This document shows positions 1-9,100 of a stretch of 64,000 nucleotides of DNA, piece after piece. Position 1 is the first letter of the stretch, and the number at the start of each line of letters is the position of its first letter. A model generated the notes under the pieces. It made no database searches. It was given only the letters and a program-made list of their open reading frames with translations, and was not told the DNA's origin. The position numbers and the translations under genes are program-made. Source of the DNA: Myxococcales bacterium. Its GTDB lineage: Bacteria; Myxococcota_A; Polyangia; Fen-1088. The stretch spans positions 186,001 to 250,000 of the forward strand of contig JAGTJU010000001.1 of NCBI GenBank assembly GCA_022184915.1, read 5' to 3'.

Positions 1-229
1 TCTTCTGGACACCGCCACCTCCATCAGGACCGCCTGTCATCGTGCTACCCGGCGCCGAGGCTCCGAGCCAGCCATGAGCGGAGGTGCGGCTCTGGCTCTG
101 TCCACATGTGCACAGCGGTCGTAGGTCCTCACATGACCAGCGACGCTGTGCGGTTGTGGGCAGATTGCCAGAGCCGTGCTGCAGCGGCGCTACACATATT
201 TCCAAAACCTTCTGTCTCTAAATCGTTGA

Positions 230-412
230 CACGTTCCGGACCTTCGAGCAGCGCACGATCGCAACGACGAAGTGCTTGAGCGCATCTACATCGGTCGCCG
301 CTTCAAGAACGACACCGAGCGGCTGGAAAAGCTTTTTGATCTGTACACCAAGATGACCGCCGCCGCGCCAAAAACCAACGCCAAGGGCCGCAAATCGAAA
401 GCCACCGTATGA
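230..412 (+). pseudogene. 3' end of an unrecognised gene
   Basis: An open frame follows a stop at 227-229 and runs to a TGA at 410-412 that overlaps the ATG of the helicase (ATGA). The tail is Lys/Arg-rich, with a hydrophilic stretch near residues 15-45. There is no convincing start, so it looks like the last ~60 codons of a longer protein that lost its 5' part. The translational coupling suggests it belonged to the helicase/GIY-YIG operon, where a methyltransferase or specificity protein would be expected, but no motif proves this. Nothing recognisable lies in bases 1-229. Confidence 0.4.
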
Positions 413-2466
413 GCGACAAGATCAAATCGGTTCCAACCGTTTCAGTCTCCTACGTCCGCACCGGCGCATCGACGAAGGCGAACGCCCTTGGGATGAGGCT
501 CATGCAAGAGCGCGCCTACGAAAGGCGCGGTGAACAATACCTGCTCATCAAGTCGCCGCCTGCCTCGGGCAAAAGCCGCGCCCTCATGTTCGTGGCGCTC
601 GACAAGCTCCATAACCAAGGCGTAAAGCAAGCGATCATCGTCGTGCCCGAAAAGTCGATCGGGTCCAGCTTCAACGACGAGCCCCTATCGAAGTACGGCT
701 TCTGGGCCGACTGGCTCGTAGAACCCAAGTGGAATCTTTGCAACGCCCCAGGCAACGACAACGGCGGCAAGGTCAAGTCGGTCGGTGCGTTTCTCGAAAG
801 CGGCAGCAAGGTTCTTGTTTGCACCCACGCAACGTTCCGCTTCGCTGTCGATGCCTATGGTGTCGAGGCATTCGACGATCGCCTAATCGCCGTCGACGAG
901 TTTCATCACGTTTCTGCCAACCCAGATAATAAGCTGGGCTCGCACCTTGGGGATTTCATTGCCCGTGGGCGCACGCACATTGTGGCCATGACCGGCTCCT
1001 ATTTCCGCGGCGACGCCGAGGCCGTCCTGTCCCCAGCGGACGAAGCCAAATTCGATGCCGTCACCTATACCTATTACGAACAGCTCAACGGCTACGAGCA
1101 CCTAAAGCAGCTCGACATCGGCTACTTCTTCTACAGTGGGCCCTACGTCGATGATCTGCTCCACGTTCTTGACCCCAGCCAGAAGACGATCATTCACATC
1201 CCCAGCGTCAATTCGCGCGAAAGCACGAAGCAAAAGATGCAAGAGGTGGAGCACATCATGGAGGCGCTCGGCGAGTGGCAGGGCGTTGACCCCGTCACTG
1301 GCTTCCAGCTTGTGAAGCGGCCCGACGGCAAAGTGCTGCGCATCGCCGACCTTGTGGATGATGACGGCGCCAAGCGCGACCGCGTGTCCGCGTCGCTTAA
1401 GGATCCTGCGCAGAAGAACAACCGGGACCATGTGGACATTATCATTGCCCTTGGCATGGCCAAGGAAGGCTTCGACTGGATCTGGTGCGAACACGCGCTT
1501 ACCGTGGGCTACCGCGCGAGCTTGACCGAGATCGTGCAGATCATCGGGCGCGCCACCCGCGATGCCCCCGGCAAAACGCGCGCCAAATTCACCAACCTGA
1601 TCGCCGAGCCCGATGCTTCCGAAGAAGCCGTGACCGAGGCGGTGAACGACACCCTCAAGGCCATCGCTGCCAGCCTCTTGATGGAGCAAGTTCTAGCCCC
1701 ACGCTTTGAGTTCAGGCCCAAGAACGTCGACAATGGCCCGACGCCCGGCTTCGACTATGGCGAGGGCGGTTATGATCCCGAAAAGTCGAACGTCGGCGTC
1801 AACCACCAGACCGGCCAGGTGCAAATCGAGATCAAGGGTCTCGCTGAGCCCAAGAGCAAGGAGGCCGCGCGCATTTGCCAGGAGGACTTGAACGAGGTGA
1901 TCGCCACCTTCATTCAAGACAAGACAAACATTGAGCGCGGCCTGTTCGATGAAGAGCTGGTGCCCGAAGAGCTCACGCAAGTTCGCATGGGCAAAATCAT
2001 CAAAGACAAGTACCCCGAGCTGGACGCGGAAGATCAAGAGTCCGTACGCCAGCACGCGATTGCCGCCCTCACGTTAACCCAGCAGGCAAAGGGCCCTGTG
2101 ACAACCGGCGAAAATAATGAGGCGGCCCCCAACACTGCGCTTATCGAAGGCGTCCGTCGTTTCGCGATGAACGTGCGCGAACTGGACATCGACCTCATCG
2201 ACCGCATCAACCCCTTTGGAGAAGCTTACGCCATCCTCGCCAAGACGATGAGCGAGGAAAGCCTAAAGCAGGTCGCCGCCGCGATCTCGGGCAAGCGCGC
2301 GAACCTGACACCCGATGAAGCGAAAGAGCTTGCCGTGCGCGCGGTGCAGTTCAAGAGGGAGCGGGGCAGGGTGCCCGCGCTCGACGCGGCCGATGCGTGG
2401 GAACGCCGCATGGCCGAAGGCGCAGCCGCGTTTATGCGCCATCGCAAAGAGGGTCGCTATGAGTAA
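409..2466 (+). CDS. DEAD/DEAH-type helicase, restriction-like
   Basis: A 685-residue superfamily 2 helicase/translocase. Motif I is PPASGKSRA (about residue 50), motif II is the DEFHH box (about 163), motif III is AMTGSY (about 193), and motif VI is IIGRATRDAPGKTR (about 377). The layout resembles the Res/helicase subunits of type III or related restriction systems, which use ATP to move on DNA before cleavage. The C-terminal third (about 430-685) is charged and unassigned. The stop overlaps the start of the GIY-YIG gene by 8 bases, so the two are one operon. A restriction or anti-phage role is inferred from this pairing; the modification subunit is missing or reduced to the upstream remnant. 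Confidence 0.8.
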   Translation: MSDKIKSVPTVSVSYVRTGASTKANALGMRLMQERAYERRGEQYLLIKSPPASGKSRALMFVALDKLHNQGVKQAIIVVPEKSIGSSFNDEPLSKYGFWADWLVEPKWNLCNAPGNDNGGKVKSVGAFLESGSKVLVCTHATFRFAVDAYGVEAFDDRLIAVDEFHHVSANPDNKLGSHLGDFIARGRTHIVAMTGSYFRGDAEAVLSPADEAKFDAVTYTYYEQLNGYEHLKQLDIGYFFYSGPYVDDLLHVLDPSQKTIIHIPSVNSRESTKQKMQEVEHIMEALGEWQGVDPVTGFQLVKRPDGKVLRIADLVDDDGAKRDRVSASLKDPAQKNNRDHVDIIIALGMAKEGFDWIWCEHALTVGYRASLTEIVQIIGRATRDAPGKTRAKFTNLIAEPDASEEAVTEAVNDTLKAIAASLLMEQVLAPRFEFRPKNVDNGPTPGFDYGEGGYDPEKSNVGVNHQTGQVQIEIKGLAEPKSKEAARICQEDLNEVIATFIQDKTNIERGLFDEELVPEELTQVRMGKIIKDKYPELDAEDQESVRQHAIAALTLTQQAKGPVTTGENNEAAPNTALIEGVRRFAMNVRELDIDLIDRINPFGEAYAILAKTMSEESLKQVAAAISGKRANLTPDEAKELAVRAVQFKRERGRVPALDAADAWERRMAEGAAAFMRHRKEGRYE

Positions 2467-3681
2467 GCGCGACGTTGATGAACTGGCGGACGAGCTTTCC
2501 GAGTTCGATGCTCCAGAGGCCAAAGGCGGGCGGCCTCCGCGCGAGGAGCGCATCATCGCGGGTTTCGAGGAAATTCAGCGCTTTGTCGAGAAGCACGGGC
2601 ACGCCCCTCGGCACGGAGAAGACCGCGACATCTTCGAGCGCCTTTACGCCGTTCGCTTGGATCGGCTGCGCTCTTTGCCGGAATGTCGTGTGCTGCTTGA
2701 GCCGCAAGACCATCAACGTCTTTTAAAAATCGCAACACGGGCGGCTGAGCCTTCGGCCAATTATGGCGTGGACGAGTTGGCGGCGGAGCTTGCGGGTCCC
2801 GACGAAGACGGCGACATCACAGTTCTTCGCCACGTGCGAACGAATGCCGAGAAGCGCGCCGCCGAGGAGATCGCAGACCGCAAGCGATGCGAGGATTTTG
2901 AGACGTTCAAGCCCCTTTTCGAGAAAGCAGAGGCCGACCTCAAGACCGGCTTGCGGCAGTCGCAGCCGATCGAGGCCGGCCGCCGCACCATCGAGGTTGG
3001 AGACTTCTTCGTTCTCGGCGGCGTCACTCTGTATGTCGCGGAACTGGGGGAGCCCTTGAAAATGACTGCCCGTGAGTTGACCGCCGCCTGCGCGTCATCT
3101 TCGCGAACGGCACCGAGAGCAACCTCTTGCTTCGCTCGCTTCAGCGCGCCTTCTACGACGACCCCGCCGCGCGACGCTTGGCCTCGCCCGAAACCGGGCA
3201 GTTGTCCTTCGGCGGTTCGTTGGAGGCGGACGACGTCGAAAGCGGCACGATCTACGTCCTGCGTTCCCTATCGGATCATCCCTACGTAGCGCAGCACCGC
3301 GGCCTGATTCACAAAATTGGCGTTACGGGCAGCAAGGTCGACGTGCGCATCGCCGATGCCGAGCACGACGCCACTTATTTGCTGGCGAAAGTTGAGGTGA
3401 TCGCCACGTACAAGCTGGCAGGCATCAACCGCACGAAAATGGAAAACGTATTTCACAGGCTGTTTGCCTCGGCCCGCCTCGACATCACCATCAACGACCG
3501 TTTCGGTCACCCCGTCCAACCGCAAGAGTGGTTCCTGGTGCCCTTGTTCGTGATCGACGAGGCCGTAGAACGCATCAAGGACGGGACGATCACCAAGTAC
3601 GTCTACGACCCGAAAGCCGCGCGTCTTGTGCAAGCACCGGCCACCAAACGAGCAGCCCCTGCTCCTAAAAACGCCCATTGA
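2459..3681 (+). pseudogene. GIY-YIG nuclease, frameshifted
   Basis: Two frames together make one GIY-YIG family protein of about 407 residues. The first frame (ATG at 2459, overlapping the helicase stop) holds a long charged N-terminal region. The second carries the nuclease domain: TIYVLRS, then HKIGVTGS and the catalytic-type Glu in KMENVFHR, the T5orf172-like arrangement. The first frame loses sense around 3075, and the second begins directly after an in-frame TGA at 3074-3076 (VDRRLRV). One missing base near 3075 explains the break. It is either a true loss-of-function mutation or a sequence error. In the intact state it would be the nuclease partner of the helicase. Confidence 0.75.
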
Positions 3682-3716
3682 ATGACGTTTTCGATCAACC
3701 CAGAGCCACCTTCACC

Positions 3717-4658
3717 ATGTCAATCCTTGAAACTCTGCTCAGCACCTCGCCGTTTTCAGGGCGCGCACCTACCGGCAACGAACTAAATGCGACGGCTTCG
3801 ATGGGTGCCAGTTTGGGAGTTGCCGGCCGTGTCGCGTTGATGAACGCAGTCGGAGAATTGCTTGGCATTCCGGCGGGCGGATGGGCGCGTGGCCTTTCAC
3901 GCCTGATTGTGAATGGCGACGTTCGCGTGACCGGAATGCTTCGGCGGATGCTGAGTCTTGCATACTGCGCCAAGGTTTCGTTGAACCTCACTCGAGCGCG
4001 GCAATACACGGAAACTGAAACCATGCTGGCGCTAGCGACGGCCGCGAGAGAGAGTGATTCATCGATTGGGGCGTCTGGTTCACGAATGGTTGATTCCTTC
4101 AGAGAGGGCGGGCTCGATTATTTCTGGAAAGAGAAGGAGAAGCTGGGCCTTCCACGGGCCGTGACGAGCAAGTGGGAAAAAGTTCCAGAATTCGTTAATC
4201 CAGAGTCAGGCTCAGTGGTCTCTCCTGCGATGATCCCTGCGGGCGACCAGGTGTTGGCGTACGCTGCTCAGGTCAGCGCAAGCTTCATGAGGAACTTCTC
4301 GCCCGCTGTCAAAAAAGTATTCGGTCTAGATCCCGCCGGCCTCAGCTCCATAAAGCGATCGGCGTTGATGGTTTGGAAGGAATACGCGTTCCTCGCGCCT
4401 GGTGGTCGCACTTATGATCCAAAAAAGACGGTCGCGGCCCAAAGCGGCCAACCCTTCGGGTGCATTACCGCTCTAGAGTTCTTGAAGCATCAGGCGAGCG
4501 ACGCGGTCGCTTCGCCGTTTCGTCAGCTTGAGCAGGTGTGCGAATTCCCCGAACTTAACAACGTCGAATGGATCCGGATAGCCAAGGCTCGTACGGCTGA
4601 GGCTTTGTTTCTAGAACGCTTGTGGGTTTCCAGTAGCGAACTTCTGAGACTCCCCTAA
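3717..4658 (+). CDS. Hypothetical protein downstream of helicase/nuclease pair
   Basis: A 313-residue protein from ATG 3717; the frame extends back to TTG 3678, but that would overlap the GIY-YIG stop. I do not recognise a family. It is mainly helical and mixed-charge, without signal peptide or membrane segment, so probably cytoplasmic. It begins 35 bases after the nuclease gene on the same strand, so it may be co-transcribed and belong to the same system. It ends five bases before a lipoprotein gene. Confidence 0.55.
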   Translation: MSILETLLSTSPFSGRAPTGNELNATASMGASLGVAGRVALMNAVGELLGIPAGGWARGLSRLIVNGDVRVTGMLRRMLSLAYCAKVSLNLTRARQYTETETMLALATAARESDSSIGASGSRMVDSFREGGLDYFWKEKEKLGLPRAVTSKWEKVPEFVNPESGSVVSPAMIPAGDQVLAYAAQVSASFMRNFSPAVKKVFGLDPAGLSSIKRSALMVWKEYAFLAPGGRTYDPKKTVAAQSGQPFGCITALEFLKHQASDAVASPFRQLEQVCEFPELNNVEWIRIAKARTAEALFLERLWVSSSELLRLP

Positions 4659-4662
4659 GGCC

Positions 4663-5631
4663 ATGCGACCCGCTGCACTTTTGCTTCTATTGATAGGTTG
4701 TACCCATCCTGGCGCTAGGACCGAACGGAAGGTCATACCAAGTGCCGCTTTGCCCTCGAACGTGCAAGACGCTGCCGCGAAGGAGGGTGGTGCACAGACC
4801 TTTGAGATTCCCCATCCGTCTTCGCCCCCTTCGGCGAATTGGAAGACGATATTCGAGAACGAAGCGGAGGACTTCGGACTTGGTTTCCTGACGGTTTGGG
4901 GCCGCAAGTGGTTCGCTCCGGGTAAGGAAGTTATCGTCGAAGGAGAAGAAGAGGGAGGCTCCCCGGTCGTTCATCGATTTGCCCAGCGCTTCATCCAGCG
5001 CGTGTCGCAGGTTGGTGATCAACTGCTCGCCGTAGGTAGCCCGTTTTTGATCATGGCCCGTCGATCTGACCAATGGGTGGCCGAACGAACAGCAGCGCCC
5101 CGCACACGCGACGCGAAACGCCGGTTCGCAAATATTCTCTCCTACGCCGACATCATTCGGGACGCCCAAGGCCGCCTTCGAACCACGGTTAGTGGTCCCG
5201 TGTTTCTTTACGAATTGGCGCCGCGTAAGCCCCAGTGGTCGGTGGTCTCGGCAGCCGAGCATGGCTCGTTGCTGAGTACGGTGCGGGCCGGCCCCACAGG
5301 TGCACTGCTTTGCGAGCCGACGCTTTGGCGCTGGTCCACGCATGGGCACGGTTGGTACATCTGCGAAGATGGTCGAGTGTTTTCCTATATCGGGGCGAAC
5401 AGCGTTGCCCTCGGCAATATCCCCGCCGAGTGCGCCCCTTATGCCACGGGTGCAAACAAGAACGAGTTTGGCTACGCGTTTATTTGTAGCGAAAACGTAA
5501 TGAGCTTACGGGTGGGCGCTTCTCAATGGCGAAGCGTTACTGGCCCAGAAGACCTCAACAGTGTGGCTTTGGGGGCTCGGTGCATATTTGCAAACTCAAG
5601 AAGCCGAGTATGGAAACACTGCGACGAATGA
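4663..5631 (+). CDS. Putative lipoprotein
   Basis: A 322-residue protein with a short lipoprotein signal: a hydrophobic run LLLLLIGC ending in a lipobox Cys at residue 13. After the Cys comes a Ser/Pro/Ala-rich linker (about 20-60), then a domain with repeated Trp-containing strands that may form a propeller-like fold (seen only as pattern). It is probably anchored in the outer or inner membrane facing the periplasm. It starts four bases after the preceding gene but is unlikely to share its function. Confidence 0.55.
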   Translation: MRPAALLLLLIGCTHPGARTERKVIPSAALPSNVQDAAAKEGGAQTFEIPHPSSPPSANWKTIFENEAEDFGLGFLTVWGRKWFAPGKEVIVEGEEEGGSPVVHRFAQRFIQRVSQVGDQLLAVGSPFLIMARRSDQWVAERTAAPRTRDAKRRFANILSYADIIRDAQGRLRTTVSGPVFLYELAPRKPQWSVVSAAEHGSLLSTVRAGPTGALLCEPTLWRWSTHGHGWYICEDGRVFSYIGANSVALGNIPAECAPYATGANKNEFGYAFICSENVMSLRVGASQWRSVTGPEDLNSVALGARCIFANSRSRVWKHCDE

Positions 5632-5819
5632 AGATCGGCCGTGGTCAACGCATCAGCATGGTGACGATCCATGCTTAAGCCACCTTGGCTATCTGACGTG
5701 TTCAAAGACACTCGTCTCAGGTGTTGCGGCGACGTTGTCGCCACGCCAGACCCCTGACTACTTGACGCCAGCCACCCGTTGGAGGCCACGTTGGGCCTCT
5801 GCATTGCTTGGATCAAGAA

Positions 5820-7158
5820 CTAAGGGCATGCCGCGAAATAAATAGGTTGACTTTATCTGCGAGGAGGATCTCCATTGGAGGTGCATGACCAAGGAACGAT
5901 CGCGGCGTGAATCCGAGATACGGGATCGCTACGGCAAGATAAAGGGGAGTCTGACAGAGAGAGCTCGGCGGCTATTCGTGGCGAACGAGGCGATCGCTTT
6001 TGGCTACGGCGGCATTGTCGCTGCATCTCGTGCGACGGGTATGGCACCGAGCGTGGTGGGGCGCGGGATCGCCGAAGTACGGGCGATCGAAAACGGGACG
6101 GCGAGGCATTTACCGCCAACGCGAAGCCGTCGACCAGGCGCCGGGCGCAAGAAGGCAACCGAGAAGGATCCGAGATTGATTCCGGATCTGAAGAAGCTTG
6201 TAGAATCGACGACACGCGGAGATCCCGAGTCGCCGCTTCTGTGGACAGCTCGTAGCCAGCGCAATCTCGTGGAGGCGCTCAAGAAGCAGGGGCACCAAAC
6301 GAGCATGAAGATGGTCTCAAGACTGCTCAAGGAGCTCGGCTACAGTCTCCAGGCGAATCGCAAGCGGCTTGAGGGCGCGCAGCATCCAGATCGAAACGCT
6401 CAGTTTGAGCACATCAACGAGACACTCCGTCGACAGCTCGAAACGAACGAGCCGGCGATCTCTGTGGACACGAAGAAACGAGAGCTTGTCGGACCGTACA
6501 AGAACGGCGGCCGCGAGCTCAGCGGGAAGGAAGATCCGGTCGATGTCAACGTGCACGACTTCGTCGACGACGAAAAGGGACGCGCCACACCGTACGGCAT
6601 CTACGACCTCCAGAAGAACGAGGCGTGGGTCAGCGTTGGCGTGAGCCACGACACGGGGGAATTCGCGGTGCAGAGCATCCGCACCTGGTGGAGCGAGATG
6701 GGCGCCTCGAGGTATCCAAACGCGACCTCGCTCGTGATCACGGCGGACGGAGGTGGAAGCAACGGCTATAGGCTGCGCCTATGGAAGCTCGAGCTACAAA
6801 AGCTCGTCGACGACCTGCGCTTCCCCATCACCGTCTGTCATCTGCCTCCGGGAACGAGCAAGTGGAACAAGATCGAGCACCGCTTGTTTTCCTTCATCAC
6901 CCAGAACTGGCGCGGAAAGCCTCTGGTCACCCATCAAGTCATCGTCAATCTAATCGCAGCGACGACGACGACGACCGGACTGCTCGTGAAGAGCCGAGTC
7001 GACAGTCGCACTTACGCCAAGGGTCGCCGCGTCTCGGACAAGGACCTCGCACTCGTGAATCTCGATCCCAACGTCTTCCACGGCGAGTGGAACTACACCA
7101 TCCACCCGACCGTACCGACATGACGAGACGATCGACTTTTTTCGCGGCAGCCCCTAAG
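5820..7158 (+). mobile_element. ISAzo13-family insertion sequence
   Basis: The element carries one transposase gene. Imperfect terminal inverted repeats of about 19 bases are visible: CTAAGGGCATGCCGCGAAA at the left, and the complement of CTTAGGGGCTGCCGCGAAA at the right. Exact ends are uncertain by a base or two and no clear target duplication was seen. The 188 bases between the lipoprotein stop and the left end hold nothing recognised. Confidence 0.75.
5885..7123 (+). CDS. ISAzo13 family transposase
   Basis: A complete 412-residue DDE transposase. The N-terminal half (1-150) carries a helix-turn-helix-like region (SVVGRGIAEVRAIE) and the RRPGAGRK segment. The catalytic core shows ISVDTKKREL (first Asp), ITADGGGSNGYR (second Asp) and SKWNKIEHRLF (Glu). 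The family is recognised from these blocks. The ATG is preceded by GGAGG with good spacing. No disruption is visible, so it could be active. Confidence 0.9.
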   Translation: MTKERSRRESEIRDRYGKIKGSLTERARRLFVANEAIAFGYGGIVAASRATGMAPSVVGRGIAEVRAIENGTARHLPPTRSRRPGAGRKKATEKDPRLIPDLKKLVESTTRGDPESPLLWTARSQRNLVEALKKQGHQTSMKMVSRLLKELGYSLQANRKRLEGAQHPDRNAQFEHINETLRRQLETNEPAISVDTKKRELVGPYKNGGRELSGKEDPVDVNVHDFVDDEKGRATPYGIYDLQKNEAWVSVGVSHDTGEFAVQSIRTWWSEMGASRYPNATSLVITADGGGSNGYRLRLWKLELQKLVDDLRFPITVCHLPPGTSKWNKIEHRLFSFITQNWRGKPLVTHQVIVNLIAATTTTTGLLVKSRVDSRTYAKGRRVSDKDLALVNLDPNVFHGEWNYTIHPTVPT

Positions 7159-7337
7159 GCGGAGCGAAAGGCAGCCGCCGCTTCCTCGTTCTCTTCGAGT
7201 TCTAAATTGGCCAATCACCATCGGTTTCTGCAGAACGACGCTCGATCGAAAGATACGGTCTGCATCGAGTGGTGAGAATTTCGGCACGTGCGGGCACTGT
7301 GCCCGACCAAGAACAATTGAGCCATGCTGACGCTTCG

Positions 7338-8550
7338 TGTCCACAAAATCATCGCGGCGAGTTAAGCTGCCTCGCGGTGATAGAAATTGAGGGTGCCGTC
7401 CAACCTGGAACGGGCCTTTACGACGCCGGTGGAGCTGTTGTCGTTGGAGGCAACCGCAGTTTCGGTCAAGAGCTTGCCACCAAGGACTTGGTGATAGCGT
7501 TCGGCGTTGTAGTGGGCGACGTATTCGCGAACAAGATGTCGCAAGTGGGCTTCGCCAAACACGATGAAGTGATCGAGGCACTCATTCCGAACGGACTTGA
7601 TGAAGCGCTCAGCGTGAGGGTTGCAGTTGGGGCTTTGCGCAGGAATGGCAACGCTGCTGATGCCGCTTCTGGTTAACAGCAGCTTCCACTGCTTCGTGAA
7701 AAGCGGATCTCGATCGTGCACCAAGAATTTAGCGCCGCGAAGGAAGCCATCCGTTGGATCGCAAAGGTTGCGAACGATTTGGATCATCCACGCTTCGTCA
7801 GGATTAGCGCGAACGCCAGCGACGTGAACGATGCGGGTCTTCAACTCAATGACGAAGAAGACCATGTGCCTGACGGTGCCGAAAGTGCCAAGCGTTTCGA
7901 CGCTGAAGAAGTCGCAGGCGTAAAGAGTGGACCAATGGCTCTTCAGGAAAGCCGCCCACGTTTTCCTTTTGGTTCGTTCAGGCGCCGGTTCAAGGCCTTC
8001 TTCCGCGAGAATGTTGGCGACGGTGGTGCGACCGATCTCGATCTTCAACCCACGAAGCGCATCGCGGATTTTGGTATGGCCCCATCCGAGATTTTCATTG
8101 GCCAAGCGAAGGACGAGTTTCCGGATCTCATCAGCCTTTCGCGGTCTTCCCACGTTGCGCGTGCCCGAGCTGTCGTATTTGCGGGCACCGAGTTGCCGAT
8201 ACCATGCAAGGATGGTTTCCGGACGCACGATATGGCAACAAGCCTTGCGCTCTTTGGCCGTCAGTTCTCTGCCCTTGATGGCGAGGCGGCGCCGTTGGTC
8301 GGCAGTGAAGGCGATACGCTTTTTGCCGGTTGCCTGCTGCAGGAGTTCCATGAGGATTCTCTGCTCTTCCCGCATGTAATCCATCTTCTGCGCCAGCCGA
8401 TTAGTCAGCGCCGAAGCGATCATGGCGATGATGAATTGGACGGTGGCCGGAAGCATGGGTGGCGGTCAGAATCGCGTGCCTAGGCGTTGCTTTCAAGACT
8501 GCCGAATGCCGCGAATTTATGAGAGAATCATCGCGATGGATTTGTGGACA
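7338..8550 (-). mobile_element. IS481-like insertion sequence, 1,213 bp
   Basis: Terminal inverted repeats TGTCCACAAAATCATCGCGG (left) and, on the other strand, TGTCCACAAATCCATCGCGA (right) bound the element. It carries one rve-type transposase on the minus strand. Its right end cuts an IS4-like transposase at 8551. The flanks (TTCG and TCAC) give no clear target duplication. The 179 bases between it and the ISAzo13 element hold nothing recognised. Confidence 0.75.
7362..8456 (-). CDS. Integrase-core (rve) transposase
   Basis: A 364-residue transposase. An N-terminal helix-turn-helix region (about 60-150) leads into an integrase core with YACDFFSVE (first Asp), FLVHDRDPLF (second Asp) and NPHAERFIKSVRNE (Glu), followed by the YNAERYHQ motif common to IS481/IS3-like enzymes. 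It fills the 1.2-kb element, with inverted repeats on both sides, and appears intact. Assignment to IS481 rather than another rve family is by general form. Confidence 0.8.
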   Translation of the reverse strand: MLPATVQFIIAMIASALTNRLAQKMDYMREEQRILMELLQQATGKKRIAFTADQRRRLAIKGRELTAKERKACCHIVRPETILAWYRQLGARKYDSSGTRNVGRPRKADEIRKLVLRLANENLGWGHTKIRDALRGLKIEIGRTTVANILAEEGLEPAPERTKRKTWAAFLKSHWSTLYACDFFSVETLGTFGTVRHMVFFVIELKTRIVHVAGVRANPDEAWMIQIVRNLCDPTDGFLRGAKFLVHDRDPLFTKQWKLLLTRSGISSVAIPAQSPNCNPHAERFIKSVRNECLDHFIVFGEAHLRHLVREYVAHYNAERYHQVLGGKLLTETAVASNDNSSTGVVKARSRLDGTLNFYHREAA

Positions 8551-9097
8551 TCACGGGATTGTGCACCGACGTCCCATTCGGCCGCTTCGGCCGCGCCATC
8601 TTCCTCGCTGTATCCGCGCTGCGCGGCAACACAACTCGCGTTCCATCGAACGCGATGAATCGACGTTTCCCCCACGGGGTTTTCGGAGTCGGCATGATGG
8701 ACTCGCACCGCTCGACCAGCTGGTGCAGCAACCCACGGCATGTCTCGATCGAGACCTTCTTTCTTGCTTCACTGATGGACGACAACGTCGGTACCTTCGC
8801 CCAATCGAACACCTTGCGCCCGTAGTACGCCACGATCCGCAAGCTCCGTCGATAGCTCATCTTTCGGTCCGGCATCGTCAGGACCATCAGCCACATCAAG
8901 ACGCTGCGGGCGCTCCATGTCCGTGTCCGGTCGAACTTGTCCGCACAGCCACTGGTCAGTTTGAAGAACGCTCGAAAGTGATCGCCAGGTCCACGAAGCA
9001 GGCTCATGAAGGCCGGCGCTCGCAGCCTCGGTCCTTGTCAAGATGAATTGCACAATATTTTCAGATGGTTACGAGGTTTCTTAAGTGAACAGCATTG
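8551..9097 (-). pseudogene. IS4-like transposase, N-terminal fragment
   Basis: Coding sequence starts at 9007 on the minus strand and gives about 150 residues of an IS4-type transposase, including the first catalytic block FIAFDGTRVVLP. It is cut at 8551 by the right end of the IS481-like element, so the other catalytic residues are lost. Beyond the start, bases 9080-9097 read CTTAAGTGAACAGCATTG, a sequence found again in reverse complement at 39343-39360, which marks the element end. Confidence 0.7.
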
Positions 9098-9100
9098 GCA

